A DNA stretch of 45,255 bases, from positions 1 to 45,255 of the IMG/VR virus record IMGVR_UViG_3300022562_000962; one strand, 5' to 3'. The number at the start of each line of letters is the position of its first letter. The first letter of the stretch is position 1. Under the pieces are notes generated by a model. That model had not been told where the DNA came from. It saw nothing but the letters and a program-made list of their open reading frames with translations, and ran no database searches. The stretch is from a virus. Positions 15,453-23,845 of this stretch are shown here, one piece after another. Made by a program: the position numbers and the translations under genes.

Positions 15453-18091
15453 TGGCCCAGCGCACCTTCACCATCAACACTGACGCGCTGGTCGCACTGG
15501 TCGGCGCGACCTCGCTAGGGGCAGGCAAGGACCAGCACCTGCCCATCGGTCTGCACGGTGGTGGTTATCTGCTGCGCTCGCTCGCCAAGTTCAACCTCGA
15601 CTTCTCGGGCGTGGTCAGCATCAACTACGCCCGCCTCTACCTGCGAGCCTCCTCGTACCACATCGCCTGCGGAGCCAGCGCCGGACTGCAGGTCAAGCGC
15701 GTCACGTCGTCGTGGTCGGAGGGCACGCGCGGAGCGGATGAGGTCTGGTATGGCGATAACGCGGTCGAGTGGTCGAACCAGCCCTCGTCCACCACCTCGG
15801 GGCAGGCGACCGACTCGTCCTTTGGGCGCACTGCCAACGTCTGGGAGTACATCGACATCACCTCGATTGTCGATGCGTGGCGCACGGGCTCGACCAACTA
15901 CGGCGTCCTGCTGCAGGCTATCAGCGAGGGCAGCACGGCGTATGCCACCGGCTTCTACAGCCGGGAGAGTTCGTATGACCCGTACATCCTGATCGACTAC
16001 ACCACGAACACGGCCCCCAATGCGCCCACGCTGAACTCCCCGGCCACGGCCTCGATCCTTGGAGACACGACCCCGGATCTGAAGTTCACGTTGACCGATC
16101 CCCAATCGGACACGATGACCAAGTACGAGATCCTGATCGACAACAACTCGGGCTTCGGGTCACCCGAGGTGGACGCCACGGTCAACGGATCGTTCGCCAG
16201 CGGTGTCCAGCAGACGTACACCCCGTCGGCCCTGAACCGGGGCGAGACCTACTACTGGAAGGTGCGGGCCTATGACGGTTCGCTGTGGGGCAACTACTCG
16301 TCCTCGCGCTACTTCACCATCAACAGCCTGCCGGTCGCCACCCTGACCGACCCGGCTGCCACCGGGCGGCTGGCGCACATGGTGCTGACCCCGGGCGCGG
16401 GCTGGAGTGGTCCGCGCATGCAGGTCTCATGGAACTACTCCGATGCGCAGGGGCAGACGCAGAACAAATACGAGCTGGAGATCGCCCTCAGCGACACGCC
16501 CTCGGCATCAGGTGGCAACCCGGACAGTCTCATCGTCTCCGGCGAGGTCAGCTCGTCCGCCTCGACCGTTACGCCCAGCGCCATCTACAGCAACGGGTAC
16601 TACTACTTCGTCCGGGTCCGGGTCTATGACGGGCTGGAGTGGTCGAACTGGGCTGGCTGGTACGAGGTCCGTGCCCGGTGGGGCGTGGGCTGGTACGCGG
16701 AGGATGCGCGAATCGGCGGCACGACCACGCCCAACGGCTACTCGCTGCAGGATCTGGTCACCACCACGCCGACCAACACCAAGGTCGAGGTCGAGTACAA
16801 CTCGGGCACCGATGCAGGGGGCTCAGGGCTCGGTACATGGCGCTCCACGCTGGCCACCGTCTCCCCGCAGGACTTCGTGTACTACCGGGCATGGCTCTTC
16901 TTCTGGGGTGCGTCCCCGGCCACATCCCCCTCGTTGGACTCGATCACCATTCGATCCACCGGCAATGTCGCCCAGCCTGACTACTGGCTGCCCACACCGC
17001 TCTCGTCGGTCGGCGCATCCATGGAGCTGGACGACAAGGTGTTCGGCACCCAGTCGCTGAAGATCGAGGGCAACAGCACGACCCGGGCAGTCGAGCAGCA
17101 GCTCGTTCTCGAACCGGATCGGGACTACGTTCTGCAGGGCCGGGTGCGATCCATCGGCAACTCGGGCGCACACATCGAGCTGCGCGACAGTCAGGGTGGC
17201 ACGACCCTGCTGTCCACGGACTCGCACACCGCCGACAGCGACTGGACGCAGGACACGAGCGCGGTCTGGAACTCCGGCTCGCGCACGGTGGTGTGGGTCG
17301 CCTGCGTGGTCACCGGAGCAGGGAGCACGGCTGGCCTGTTCGACGGGCTCAAGATGGAGCGCGGTGTGGTCGCAAGCCCATGGAACCCCGGGCTGGTCGG
17401 CACTGCGACGGTGGTGGATGCAGGTGGCGTGTCGATTGACGCCACGGCTGGTGGCATCTTCCGGGTCCGGGCGGCGGACGGGACGGTGGTGGACGAGGAG
17501 CAGGTGGTCCACGGGCTGTCACCGGCAGGATCCATCGTGGCCTTCGGCGGGACCAGTGCGCCCACCGGCTGGCTGATGTGCGATGGATCGGCTGTGAGCC
17601 GAACGACATACGCTGACCTGTTCGCAGTGCTTGGGACCACATACGGCAACGGCAACGGCTCCACGACCTTCAACCTGCCGAATCTCCAGCAGCGATTCCC
17701 GCTGGGCAAGGCAACGTCGGGCACAGGTTCCACGCTGGGCAGCACGGGCGGCAACATCGACCACACCCACACCGGCCCGTCCCATGCTCACACCAGTGCC
17801 GGTCACACCCACGACCTGAGCGATGCCGCGTGGGCACAGCACGAGATCACGGCGGGTGCGTCCACCATCACCCATCGCTATCGGCGGATCGACATTACGA
17901 ACTACACGCCGACCGTCAACATCACGGGTGTGCCCTACACCGGATCGGGGGCAGCGACAGCGACCTATGGCATCCCGCTGGATGGGGCCACGGACAGCCG
18001 TACCCCGAGCAACACGGGCAACGGTGGGACTGGCGCAACGGGCACCGGGAACCCGCCGTATCAGGTGGTGAACTACATTGTCAAGACGTGA
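15452..18091 (+). CDS. Tail fibre protein with collar domain
   Basis: An 879-aa protein. Residues 1-185 are a second DNRLRE-like domain, paralogous to the start of the preceding gene (both begin MAQRT). Fn3-like modules follow (about 190-400), then a region that may be beta-sandwich, then a carbohydrate-binding-like jelly roll (about 510-640, ending DWTQDTSAVW). From about residue 690 there is a phage tail collar domain (GSIVAFGGTSAPTGWLMCDG..., with YGNGNGSTTFNLPNLQQRFPLG), followed by a His/Thr/Gly-rich end (HTHTGPSHAHTSAGHTH) as in many fibre tips with metal-binding histidines. It is probably a receptor-binding protein. Start ATG overlaps the upstream stop. Confidence 0.82.
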   Translation: MAQRTFTINTDALVALVGATSLGAGKDQHLPIGLHGGGYLLRSLAKFNLDFSGVVSINYARLYLRASSYHIACGASAGLQVKRVTSSWSEGTRGADEVWYGDNAVEWSNQPSSTTSGQATDSSFGRTANVWEYIDITSIVDAWRTGSTNYGVLLQAISEGSTAYATGFYSRESSYDPYILIDYTTNTAPNAPTLNSPATASILGDTTPDLKFTLTDPQSDTMTKYEILIDNNSGFGSPEVDATVNGSFASGVQQTYTPSALNRGETYYWKVRAYDGSLWGNYSSSRYFTINSLPVATLTDPAATGRLAHMVLTPGAGWSGPRMQVSWNYSDAQGQTQNKYELEIALSDTPSASGGNPDSLIVSGEVSSSASTVTPSAIYSNGYYYFVRVRVYDGLEWSNWAGWYEVRARWGVGWYAEDARIGGTTTPNGYSLQDLVTTTPTNTKVEVEYNSGTDAGGSGLGTWRSTLATVSPQDFVYYRAWLFFWGASPATSPSLDSITIRSTGNVAQPDYWLPTPLSSVGASMELDDKVFGTQSLKIEGNSTTRAVEQQLVLEPDRDYVLQGRVRSIGNSGAHIELRDSQGGTTLLSTDSHTADSDWTQDTSAVWNSGSRTVVWVACVVTGAGSTAGLFDGLKMERGVVASPWNPGLVGTATVVDAGGVSIDATAGGIFRVRAADGTVVDEEQVVHGLSPAGSIVAFGGTSAPTGWLMCDGSAVSRTTYADLFAVLGTTYGNGNGSTTFNLPNLQQRFPLGKATSGTGSTLGSTGGNIDHTHTGPSHAHTSAGHTHDLSDAAWAQHEITAGASTITHRYRRIDITNYTPTVNITGVPYTGSGAATATYGIPLDGATDSRTPSNTGNGGTGATGTGNPPYQVVNYIVKT

Positions 18092-18159
18092 GGGCGGTCA
18101 TGATAGGATGGAGCCCCGGGGCAAACGGTCAAGCGAACAACGCAGGCAGGATGGATCGT

Positions 18160-18441
18160 ATGCCCGAACCCTCTTCACGTCCGCACCGCAGCACGGTGCC
18201 AGATCATTGGCACCCGGAATACTGGACACAGGACGAACACAATCGTTTTGAGGATCGTGTCGTGGGTGAACTCCGTTCATTGCGGGCCGAGAACAAGGAC
18301 GACAACGAGAAGCTGAGGAATGAGCTGTCGGCGTTGACCACACGCTTGGCGTGGCTCTTCGGAGTGCTGGCCACGGCTCTCTTTCTGATCACCTTCCTTG
18401 CACCCTATATCCGAGACGTGTTGAACTTCCCGGTGCCCTGA
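18160..18441 (+). CDS. Small coiled-coil membrane protein (holin-like or accessory lysis)
   Basis: A 93-aa protein (96 aa if the in-frame ATG at 18151 is used). The middle is a charged helix (EHNRFEDRVVGELRSLRAENKDDNEKLRNELSALTTRLAWLF), followed by one hydrophobic membrane segment (about VLATALFLITFLAPYI). A cytoplasmic coiled coil plus a C-terminal membrane helix is seen in several small phage lysis proteins. The gene ends on the start of the endolysin (TGATG overlap), so it belongs to the lysis cassette. The start 18160 was chosen for spacing to AGGCAGGA. Confidence 0.7.
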   Translation: MPEPSSRPHRSTVPDHWHPEYWTQDEHNRFEDRVVGELRSLRAENKDDNEKLRNELSALTTRLAWLFGVLATALFLITFLAPYIRDVLNFPVP

Positions 18442-19361
18442 TGGTTGCGCTTGCCAACCCTCTGTCCGGACACCACATCGGTGAGCTGGGCCATGTGCGA
18501 GAACCGGCGGCACTGCACCGCCTGAGCAACGGACATCCCTGCTTCCGGTTGACCCAGACCTTCGACAACCCCGACTACTACTGGACGCAGCACGGCAGGC
18601 CGGATGCGATCCATGGAGCCTGCGACTTCGGCAACTTCAACTGTGGGGATCAGGTCCTCGCCGCCCGGGCGGGCGTGGCTCGCCGTTATGTCGATAACGC
18701 TGGGGCGCTGGCGGTCATCATCAACCACCCCAAACTGCGCGATGGACGGACCTTGCAGTCACGCTATTGGCACCTCAATGCGTGGACCATCCCTTCGGGA
18801 TCCGTTGCCGTCAAGGAAGGTCAGGTCATTGGCGTGGTCGGAAAGACCGGCCTTGGCGCGGTCTGCCACATGCATTTCGAGGTGTGGATTGGTGGAAAGA
18901 AGGTAGACCCATGGCCCCTGCTCCGTCAGAATGGAGCAACTGAGGAGGAGGACGTGAGACTCCAAGGCACATTTGTCCGGCACATCATCAATCGCCGGTG
19001 CCATTTCATTCCCGATGTGGGCGCAAGGTTCCGAAGCGGACCGACGTTGGACTCGGTGGTCCTCCGCGTTTATCCCAAGGGCACCGTGTTCCTGCCAACC
19101 GTTCAGGTGGATGGCGTTGCCGTCAATGGCAACACGACGTGGTACGGCGGGTGGCTGTGGGACGATGAGCCGAAGCCTGCGGGCTACGCCTTCGGGTATG
19201 CCCACGTCTCGGTTTGCAGCTTGCTCGAACAGATCGAGGCCGGACTGAGTGAAGCTGACATCGCCCAGCAGTTGGCGAGTGCCAAGCACCTCGGTCAGCG
19301 TGATGCCGCGCAGGGCATGCTCGGTGCCAGCATCGAGAAGTCGAAGGAGTATCTGTCGTAA
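18441..19361 (+). CDS. Endolysin: M23-type peptidase plus SH3-like domain
   Basis: A 306-aa protein. The first ~155 residues match LytM/M23 zinc endopeptidases: HGACDFG (H58, D62), a second His in YWHLN, and HMHFEV (H143, H145) as the HxH motif. These enzymes cleave peptide cross-bridges in peptidoglycan. A linker follows, then an SH3b-like region (about 172-260, with RSGPTLDSVVLRVYPKGTVF and WYGGWLWDD) that probably binds the cell wall, and a helical C-terminal tail. No signal peptide is visible, so export would rely on the holin. Start 18441 overlaps the upstream stop. Neighbouring membrane proteins on both sides fit a lysis cassette. Confidence 0.85.
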   Translation: MVALANPLSGHHIGELGHVREPAALHRLSNGHPCFRLTQTFDNPDYYWTQHGRPDAIHGACDFGNFNCGDQVLAARAGVARRYVDNAGALAVIINHPKLRDGRTLQSRYWHLNAWTIPSGSVAVKEGQVIGVVGKTGLGAVCHMHFEVWIGGKKVDPWPLLRQNGATEEEDVRLQGTFVRHIINRRCHFIPDVGARFRSGPTLDSVVLRVYPKGTVFLPTVQVDGVAVNGNTTWYGGWLWDDEPKPAGYAFGYAHVSVCSLLEQIEAGLSEADIAQQLASAKHLGQRDAAQGMLGASIEKSKEYLS

Positions 19362-19675
19362 TGGATCTCAGTGACCCGCTGAACAAGGACACCCAGCCGC
19401 TGCTGCGTGTCGCCATCCTTATCGCCACCCTCGCTGCTGCAGTGGTCATCTTCATCGGGCCTCTGCTCGACCTGTTGCAGGGGTTCGGCGTCCCGATCAG
19501 CGACGACCAGATCAACCTGATCGTCACCTTCATCCAGTCACTGACCGGCATCGCCGCGCCGCTCGGTGTAGCTGTGGCCGCATGGCCCAAGGTCACCCCA
19601 TGGAATCCGGAGAGTGGAGCCCAGTCGCCCGTCGGGGATCAGGTCATCGATGGGGGTGGCTCCGGGGAGGGATAG
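19361..19675 (+). CDS. Holin-like membrane protein
   Basis: A 104-aa protein with a short polar N-terminus, a membrane segment at about residues 15-40 (VAILIATLAAAVVIFIGPLLDLL), a second hydrophobic stretch at about 52-75 (LIVTFIQSLTGIAAPLGVAVAAW), and a Gly/Ser/Pro-rich hydrophilic tail. Two membrane helices, small size and coupling to the endolysin (ATG overlapping its stop) make a holin the best guess. No sequence family was recognised with certainty. Confidence 0.7.
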   Translation: MDLSDPLNKDTQPLLRVAILIATLAAAVVIFIGPLLDLLQGFGVPISDDQINLIVTFIQSLTGIAAPLGVAVAAWPKVTPWNPESGAQSPVGDQVIDGGGSGEG

Positions 19676-19825
19676 ATGCCCTTCAAGAGCAAGTCACAGG
19701 CGAGATTCCTGTTCGCCAAGAAACCTGACGTGGCACGAGAGTTCGCGTCCAAGACGAAGAACTACAAGGCTCTGCCTGAGCACAAGTCCAAGCCCAAGTC
19801 AAAGACGAGGAAGCGCAAGACATGA
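19676..19825 (+). CDS. Small basic protein (49 aa)
   Basis: A 49-aa, strongly Lys-rich protein beginning MPFKSKSQARFLFAKKPDVAREFASKT. This start resembles a family of tiny phage proteins with 'FKSKAQ..f.ya..P..A.ew'. It begins immediately after the holin stop with GGGGAGGGA upstream and overlaps the next gene by 4 bp (ATGA). The function of the family is not known; it may bind nucleic acid. Confidence 0.75.
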   Translation: MPFKSKSQARFLFAKKPDVAREFASKTKNYKALPEHKSKPKSKTRKRKT

Positions 19826-20058
19826 GCGTGATCGAGGACCTGCGGAATGCTGCCCAAGCTGAGGGTCAGCACTGGGAGTTGGGGGATGCTGTGGCCCGAA
19901 GGCTGAATGGCGACCCTACACCCGAGCGGGTGTTCGCAGCCGTGAAGCTGGCTGGTCGCAGTGACGACCTTGCCAATCGCATGAGTCGCCACTTCCGGTC
20001 ACAGGAAGAGAAGTCGAAGGCCAAGGCCCCCGCACGCAAGGCTAAGGCGAAGGCTTAG
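19822..20058 (+). CDS. Small protein with Lys/Ala-rich tail
   Basis: A 78-aa protein. The first ~58 residues look like a small helical domain (MSVIEDLRNAAQAEGQHWELGDAVARRL...), followed by a basic tail KSKAKAPARKAKAKA of the histone-H1-like or DNA-binding type. It is the last gene of the rightward block, and its 3' end overlaps the convergent helicase gene by 17 bp. No family recognised. Confidence 0.75.
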   Translation: MSVIEDLRNAAQAEGQHWELGDAVARRLNGDPTPERVFAAVKLAGRSDDLANRMSRHFRSQEEKSKAKAPARKAKAKA

Positions 20059-21343
20059 TCTCTTCGACCTTGCGCACGGTGCCGTCGGCCATGACGGTTA
20101 CCTTCCCGTCACCGATCAGGCCCTTCAGGACATTCCGCACTTCCATTTCCCCGAAGTAGACATCGCCCTCGGACAGCAGGTCCGACATCTGGTGCGGTGT
20201 TGCCGGGGCGACCGACAGCAGGTCCATGATCCGCTCGGGCAGGGGCGTGACCTGTCCGATCACCACCCGCTCTGATGCGAAGGTAACGCCGGTCGGCTGC
20301 CAGTCCATCGTCATGTAGAGGTCAGGACTGCGTGGTCCGATGTTCGACTTCCGGTGCTTCAGCACAAGGTGCGCACCCTTGGAGTCGGGCTCACGATTCT
20401 CCCGCAGCTCGAAGGCGTTGCGGGCACTGTTCCACTTGTAGACCGAGCCGTATGGCTTGGCCGCACCCTTCGACGCTGCCTTCATGTCGGCACCGGCAAC
20501 GTGGTCGAGGGCCAGCACCGACGTGTTCAGGCCACGCAGTGCCCGGAAGAACCGGATGGCTGTCTCGCTGGCGTCGGTCCCGTCCCGTGCGCTGGACATG
20601 GCCATGCCCACGCTGTCGATGATCACCAGTCCGATCTTCTCTTCGGCGACGTAGCGGGCCAACTGTGTGACCCGATCCTCGATGGGCTTGACCAACGAGG
20701 CGTAGCGGATGGACGGGTCGTCCTGCAGGACGCGCAGCCCCCCGGCCACGGCCTGCACCCGGCCTGCGATGTCGGTCTCGTCCGTCTCCCAGTCGAGGTA
20801 CAGGACCTCGGACTGGCGGACCTTGCGGCCCATCCATGGCACGCCCATCTGCACGGACACGGCCAGCGCAGAGGCGAGGATGCTCTTCCCCACACCACCG
20901 GCCCCGTACAGGATGGTGGGCTTGCCCATGGGGATGATGTTCTCCACCAGCCAGAGGGTGGGCTTGATCTTGGCTTGTGGGTCCAAGCGAACCACGCCGA
21001 CCGGAGAGTTCTCCGCGTCGATCACGCGCTGCGCCACCTCTTCCAGCACGGCGCTGAAGTCGATGGAGGATGCCCCAGCAGGGGCAGGGATCAAGCGCGT
21101 GAGGGCATTGGCGTAGGACATGCGGCTGCTGTCACTGAGCAGCCATACCTCGGCGTTGAGCACTCGGTCGGAGCCGGGGATCCGTCGAGCTGTGTCGATG
21201 GTGCTGGACGTGGAGAGCAGGGCCAGCGGGGAGCCCCCGCGTGACCGCAACTGGCTGACCTCAATGGTCAGGAATGCCTCGTCCACCTCATCGCTGAGGG
21301 CGTAGACGTAGCCCATCCCGGTGGGCAGAAACGTGCTCTTCAC
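20042..21343 (-). CDS. RepA-like hexameric helicase (RecA-fold ATPase)
   Basis: A 433-aa protein. Residues about 120-340 form a RecA-fold ATPase of the RepA/AAA_25 type: Walker A GAGGVGKS (147-154), the 'vLYLDWETDE' strand with its acidic residue, Walker B-like IGLVIIDSVGMA, and a later ALDHVAG strand. The N-terminal ~110 residues are specific to this protein and the C-terminal ~70 residues look like a winged helix (MSDLLSEGDVYFGEMEVRNVLKGLI). It probably unwinds the phage replication fork together with the primase in the same operon. The GTG start overlaps the stop of the upstream 41-aa gene. No separate helicase loader was seen. Confidence 0.82.
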   Translation of the reverse strand: MKSTFLPTGMGYVYALSDEVDEAFLTIEVSQLRSRGGSPLALLSTSSTIDTARRIPGSDRVLNAEVWLLSDSSRMSYANALTRLIPAPAGASSIDFSAVLEEVAQRVIDAENSPVGVVRLDPQAKIKPTLWLVENIIPMGKPTILYGAGGVGKSILASALAVSVQMGVPWMGRKVRQSEVLYLDWETDETDIAGRVQAVAGGLRVLQDDPSIRYASLVKPIEDRVTQLARYVAEEKIGLVIIDSVGMAMSSARDGTDASETAIRFFRALRGLNTSVLALDHVAGADMKAASKGAAKPYGSVYKWNSARNAFELRENREPDSKGAHLVLKHRKSNIGPRSPDLYMTMDWQPTGVTFASERVVIGQVTPLPERIMDLLSVAPATPHQMSDLLSEGDVYFGEMEVRNVLKGLIGDGKVTVMADGTVRKVEETKPSP

Positions 21344-21465
21344 CAGCCGTACTTCCCCTGTGGGTCAAACAGAAAGATGAGGCCGTTGCTCGCCAGCCAC
21401 CAGAACGCCAGCCCGATGAAGAGCCAGATACTGAAGGCGGCGACCCAGTTAGTGAACCTTCTCAT
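21340..21465 (-). CDS. Tiny membrane protein (41 aa)
   Basis: A 41-aa reading frame, MRRFTNWVAAFSIWLFIGLAF..., with one Trp-rich membrane segment (about residues 7-32). It overlaps the upstream gene by 17 bp and the helicase start by 4 bp (GTGA), so it fits the coupled pattern of the operon. Such tiny membrane proteins are common in phage early regions; the function is unknown. Confidence 0.6.
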   Translation of the reverse strand: MRRFTNWVAAFSIWLFIGLAFWWLASNGLIFLFDPQGKYGW

Positions 21466-21649
21466 CGTTGTCTACCTCGAAGGTGACGATGCCTTCCTCG
21501 CTGAAGTGGGCGCGGACAGCACCTTCCGTGTCGGGTGCAGTCTCTTCGAGCACACCGAGCAGCTTGATGTGGAAGCGCGGGTGGATCCGCAGCCACCGTC
21601 GCAGCGTGTGGCGGCAAGGCACCTCGGTGAAGATCATCATCTTGGTCAT
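21449..21649 (-). CDS. Hypothetical protein (66 aa)
   Basis: A 66-aa protein, MTKMMIFTEVPCRHTLRRWLRIHPRF... ending in an acidic tail. The ATG at 21649 is chosen over the in-frame one at 21679 because it overlaps the upstream stop as ATGA. No family or motif was recognised. Confidence 0.6.
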   Translation of the reverse strand: MTKMMIFTEVPCRHTLRRWLRIHPRFHIKLLGVLEETAPDTEGAVRAHFSEEGIVTFEVDNDEKVH

Positions 21650-21915
21650 GCCGGGGGCTCTTCCCACATCGCTCCGCATCGACAGACCCAGACATGATCG
21701 TGCGTGGTTTGATAACGGTGGTATTCCTCAGGTCCCGGCCACTGGCTGCCGCCCTGTCCGCTCCCACGCTTGTGCACGGGATGGCAGGGTGCGGCACCGC
21801 AGCGGTTGTTGGTTCCAACGAAGGTGTAGTCGCAGGGTCCAACGGGAGCGAAGCGCACGCGATCTCCCTGCGGGATGCTGTCCGCACCCTCGGTGGGCTG
21901 ATGGCTGCTACACAT
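21646..21915 (-). CDS. Small putative zinc-binding protein (89 aa)
   Basis: An 89-aa protein with Cys/His pairs: NNRCGAAPCHPVH in the middle and HVWVCRCGAMW near the C-terminus. These could form one zinc site. GGAAGGA precedes the ATG. It overlaps the primase gene by 8 bp and the next gene by 4 bp. Unknown family; a DNA- or protein-binding adaptor is possible. Confidence 0.65.
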   Translation of the reverse strand: MCSSHQPTEGADSIPQGDRVRFAPVGPCDYTFVGTNNRCGAAPCHPVHKRGSGQGGSQWPGPEEYHRYQTTHDHVWVCRCGAMWEEPPA

Positions 21916-22825
21916 GGTTCATCCTTCCGAGCATCACGGAGCCAACGCCATGGCCACCCCCGTTCAGCTCACAGTGGGGCGCTCCGCAGAACACCCGCTC
22001 GTCGTCCTTGAAGATCGTCAGGGACTGGTGCGCGTCCTCGTGGCAGGGGCATCTGACCGTACCACCCGGACGAGGGTTGGGCACTCCCCATGCCGCAAGG
22101 ACCTCACAAGCACTGGGGGTAGTCCCAAGGTAGTCCCGCTTCCATGCGCGGTAGAAGTTCTCGGCGACCCGGGGGTAGCTGCTGTGTGACCGGAAGCTGT
22201 CGGCGAACTGGGTGGCGATCCCAATATCCGTAGGCTTCCATGTCCGCAACATGTCATGGACATGACGTGAGTGATACCCGTCCGGCGTGTACGCTTCGTA
22301 TACCTGTTGCGTCTTGTGATGTGGGAGCCCGGGCAGCCGGAGTGCACCGCACGCAAGGTCGGAAGTCCCGACCTTCGGGAAGACCTCGACCTTCGGGTCA
22401 CGCAACAGGTCATCATCAACTGCGTGGAGTCCTGCCTTGATGACGTTCCGGGGCAGGCCAAGGCCCTTTCGCTCGGCCAGCCCGATCCATAGGTGGGCCC
22501 CGCGCCGGGACTCCACCAGCAGGGACCAGATGCCCTCGCGGTACAGGACGCGCTGGACCTCAGCCGCGATCTGCCGCCCATCGTCCCGGTCCACGTCAAG
22601 GGCACCGACATGGGTCATGCCCATGGCATCCGCCATGTAGGTGCTGATCGGATAGTGGTGGTCGTAAGCCCGGCGCACCACGTCCACGGTCAGGCGCTCG
22701 CGCACCACCCCGCTGGCGTTGACGACGTAGACATCCTCGCGTGCGGCGAAGTGTGCGATGAAGAGGTCCAGCTCCCAGTCAGGAAGATTCAGCACGGAAC
22801 ACCGCCAGTGCATCCTTGCAGACAC
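21908..22825 (-). CDS. Archaeo-eukaryotic-type primase with C-terminal zinc finger
   Basis: A 305-aa protein. The N-terminal part shows the three AEP primase motifs: LDVD (D77, D79) for metal, SRRGAHLW (S106, H111) for nucleotide, and KVEVFPK (about 145-151). The C-terminus has a compact zinc site, CPCH (C259, C261, H262) and C280...C285, similar to a shortened CHC2 finger. It should make primers for phage replication and may extend them. The GTG start at 22825 overlaps the upstream gene by 47 bp; an ATG at 22813 is an alternative. A hairpin (22355-22375) lies inside the gene. No separate polymerase was found in the genome. Confidence 0.8.
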   Translation of the reverse strand: MSARMHWRCSVLNLPDWELDLFIAHFAAREDVYVVNASGVVRERLTVDVVRRAYDHHYPISTYMADAMGMTHVGALDVDRDDGRQIAAEVQRVLYREGIWSLLVESRRGAHLWIGLAERKGLGLPRNVIKAGLHAVDDDLLRDPKVEVFPKVGTSDLACGALRLPGLPHHKTQQVYEAYTPDGYHSRHVHDMLRTWKPTDIGIATQFADSFRSHSSYPRVAENFYRAWKRDYLGTTPSACEVLAAWGVPNPRPGGTVRCPCHEDAHQSLTIFKDDERVFCGAPHCELNGGGHGVGSVMLGRMNHV

Positions 22826-23141
22826 GGCATCCGCCGGTCCGGTATCGGTAGTCGAGGGTCTTGCTCAACAGATGGCCGGGCGTCCCGCACTTCACACAGC
22901 GCCACTGCTTGCCCTCGGGTTGGGCAGCCGGTGGCGTGAAGGCGACAGCCCGGTACTCCAGCGTGTGGCCGTCGGAGCTGAGGCGATCCTCGATGGTGTA
23001 GCCAAGGCTGGCAGCGTCAGCCCGAACCTCACGCACCCGCCGGGTGGCCTCAACGCCGCCGACCATGACCAGATCGTGGCGGGAAACCCAGTTAGGCGCA
23101 CGCTTCAGGAGGAGCTGCCATACCTGCGAACGGTTGCTCAT
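22779..23141 (-). CDS. Winged-helix plus zinc-ribbon protein
   Basis: A 120-aa protein. Residues 1-60 look like a winged helix (SQVWQLLLKRAPNWVSRHDLVMVGGVEATRRVREVRADAASLGYTIEDR). The C-terminal third has a zinc ribbon (CVKCGTPGH ... CRVC). It lies between the Rad52-like and primase genes and overlaps both. A DNA-binding role in replication initiation or recombination is likely; the specific function is unknown. Confidence 0.7.
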   Translation of the reverse strand: MSNRSQVWQLLLKRAPNWVSRHDLVMVGGVEATRRVREVRADAASLGYTIEDRLSSDGHTLEYRAVAFTPPAAQPEGKQWRCVKCGTPGHLLSKTLDYRYRTGGCRVCKDALAVFRAESS

Positions 23142-23836
23142 CGCTTGAACGGTTCCTTCTCGTCACAGCCGGGGACCGGACAGGCACGGAAGGCGTTGTA
23201 GCGCCGACCCGTCTTCTGGCTCACGCCAGCCGGGACCGTCTTGACCTCTTCGTGAATGGGACAGATCCAGCCACTGTCGTCCACGACCTCGGGCTCGGCC
23301 TTGGGCTCACTGTTGCCCTCGATCTTCTCCCGCACGTTCTGTGTGGGCTTCGCCTTGGCAGGCTCGGCGGCGGGCACGGCGTCGTCGCGCTCGTCGTACA
23401 GGTCACGGGCGATGCCCCACTGCACGGCGGCACGCTTGAACGCATCCGAGTGCGCACCCTTGTCGGGCTCGATGCTGGACGGGATACCGACATCCCACTT
23501 CCAGATCCACTCGGCGTTGTCGCCACGGGCAACGAGGATGCCGATGCCGCAGCGCACGGCTCCGCTCGGCAGGTTCTCGAAGGTGGACTGCCAGCAGCCG
23601 GGACCGACCACGGAATCCAGCCGGTCCTGAACGAAGCGGGCGGTGACGTAGGACAGCATCAGGGGATGCCCGTCCCGCAGCACCGGCGTCCCGCCCTTGC
23701 TCAGGGCCTTGCGCTGGTGGACCTCTTCCTTGGGAGTGGCAGTGCCCAGTGCGATGAGGGCTTCCTCTCCTGCTGCCGCATTGTCGATGGCAACGGGAGT
23801 CTCAGCCTTCCCCTCACTCTTGGTGGCGGTGGTCAT
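23138..23836 (-). CDS. Rad52-like single-strand annealing protein with zinc finger
   Basis: A 232-aa protein. Residues about 55-155 carry Rad52/Rad22-type features: a YVTARFVQDRLDSVVGPGCWQ segment and the signature KGAHSDAFKRAAVQWGIARDLY. This domain anneals complementary single strands in recombination. A low-complexity linker follows and the C-terminus has a zinc finger (CPIHEE ... CPVPGC). AGGAGA precedes the ATG. The Cas4/RecB-like nuclease is adjacent, so the two probably form an exonuclease-annealase pair. Confidence 0.85.
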   Translation of the reverse strand: MTTATKSEGKAETPVAIDNAAAGEEALIALGTATPKEEVHQRKALSKGGTPVLRDGHPLMLSYVTARFVQDRLDSVVGPGCWQSTFENLPSGAVRCGIGILVARGDNAEWIWKWDVGIPSSIEPDKGAHSDAFKRAAVQWGIARDLYDERDDAVPAAEPAKAKPTQNVREKIEGNSEPKAEPEVVDDSGWICPIHEEVKTVPAGVSQKTGRRYNAFRACPVPGCDEKEPFKR

Positions 23837-23845
23837 GGTGTTCTC

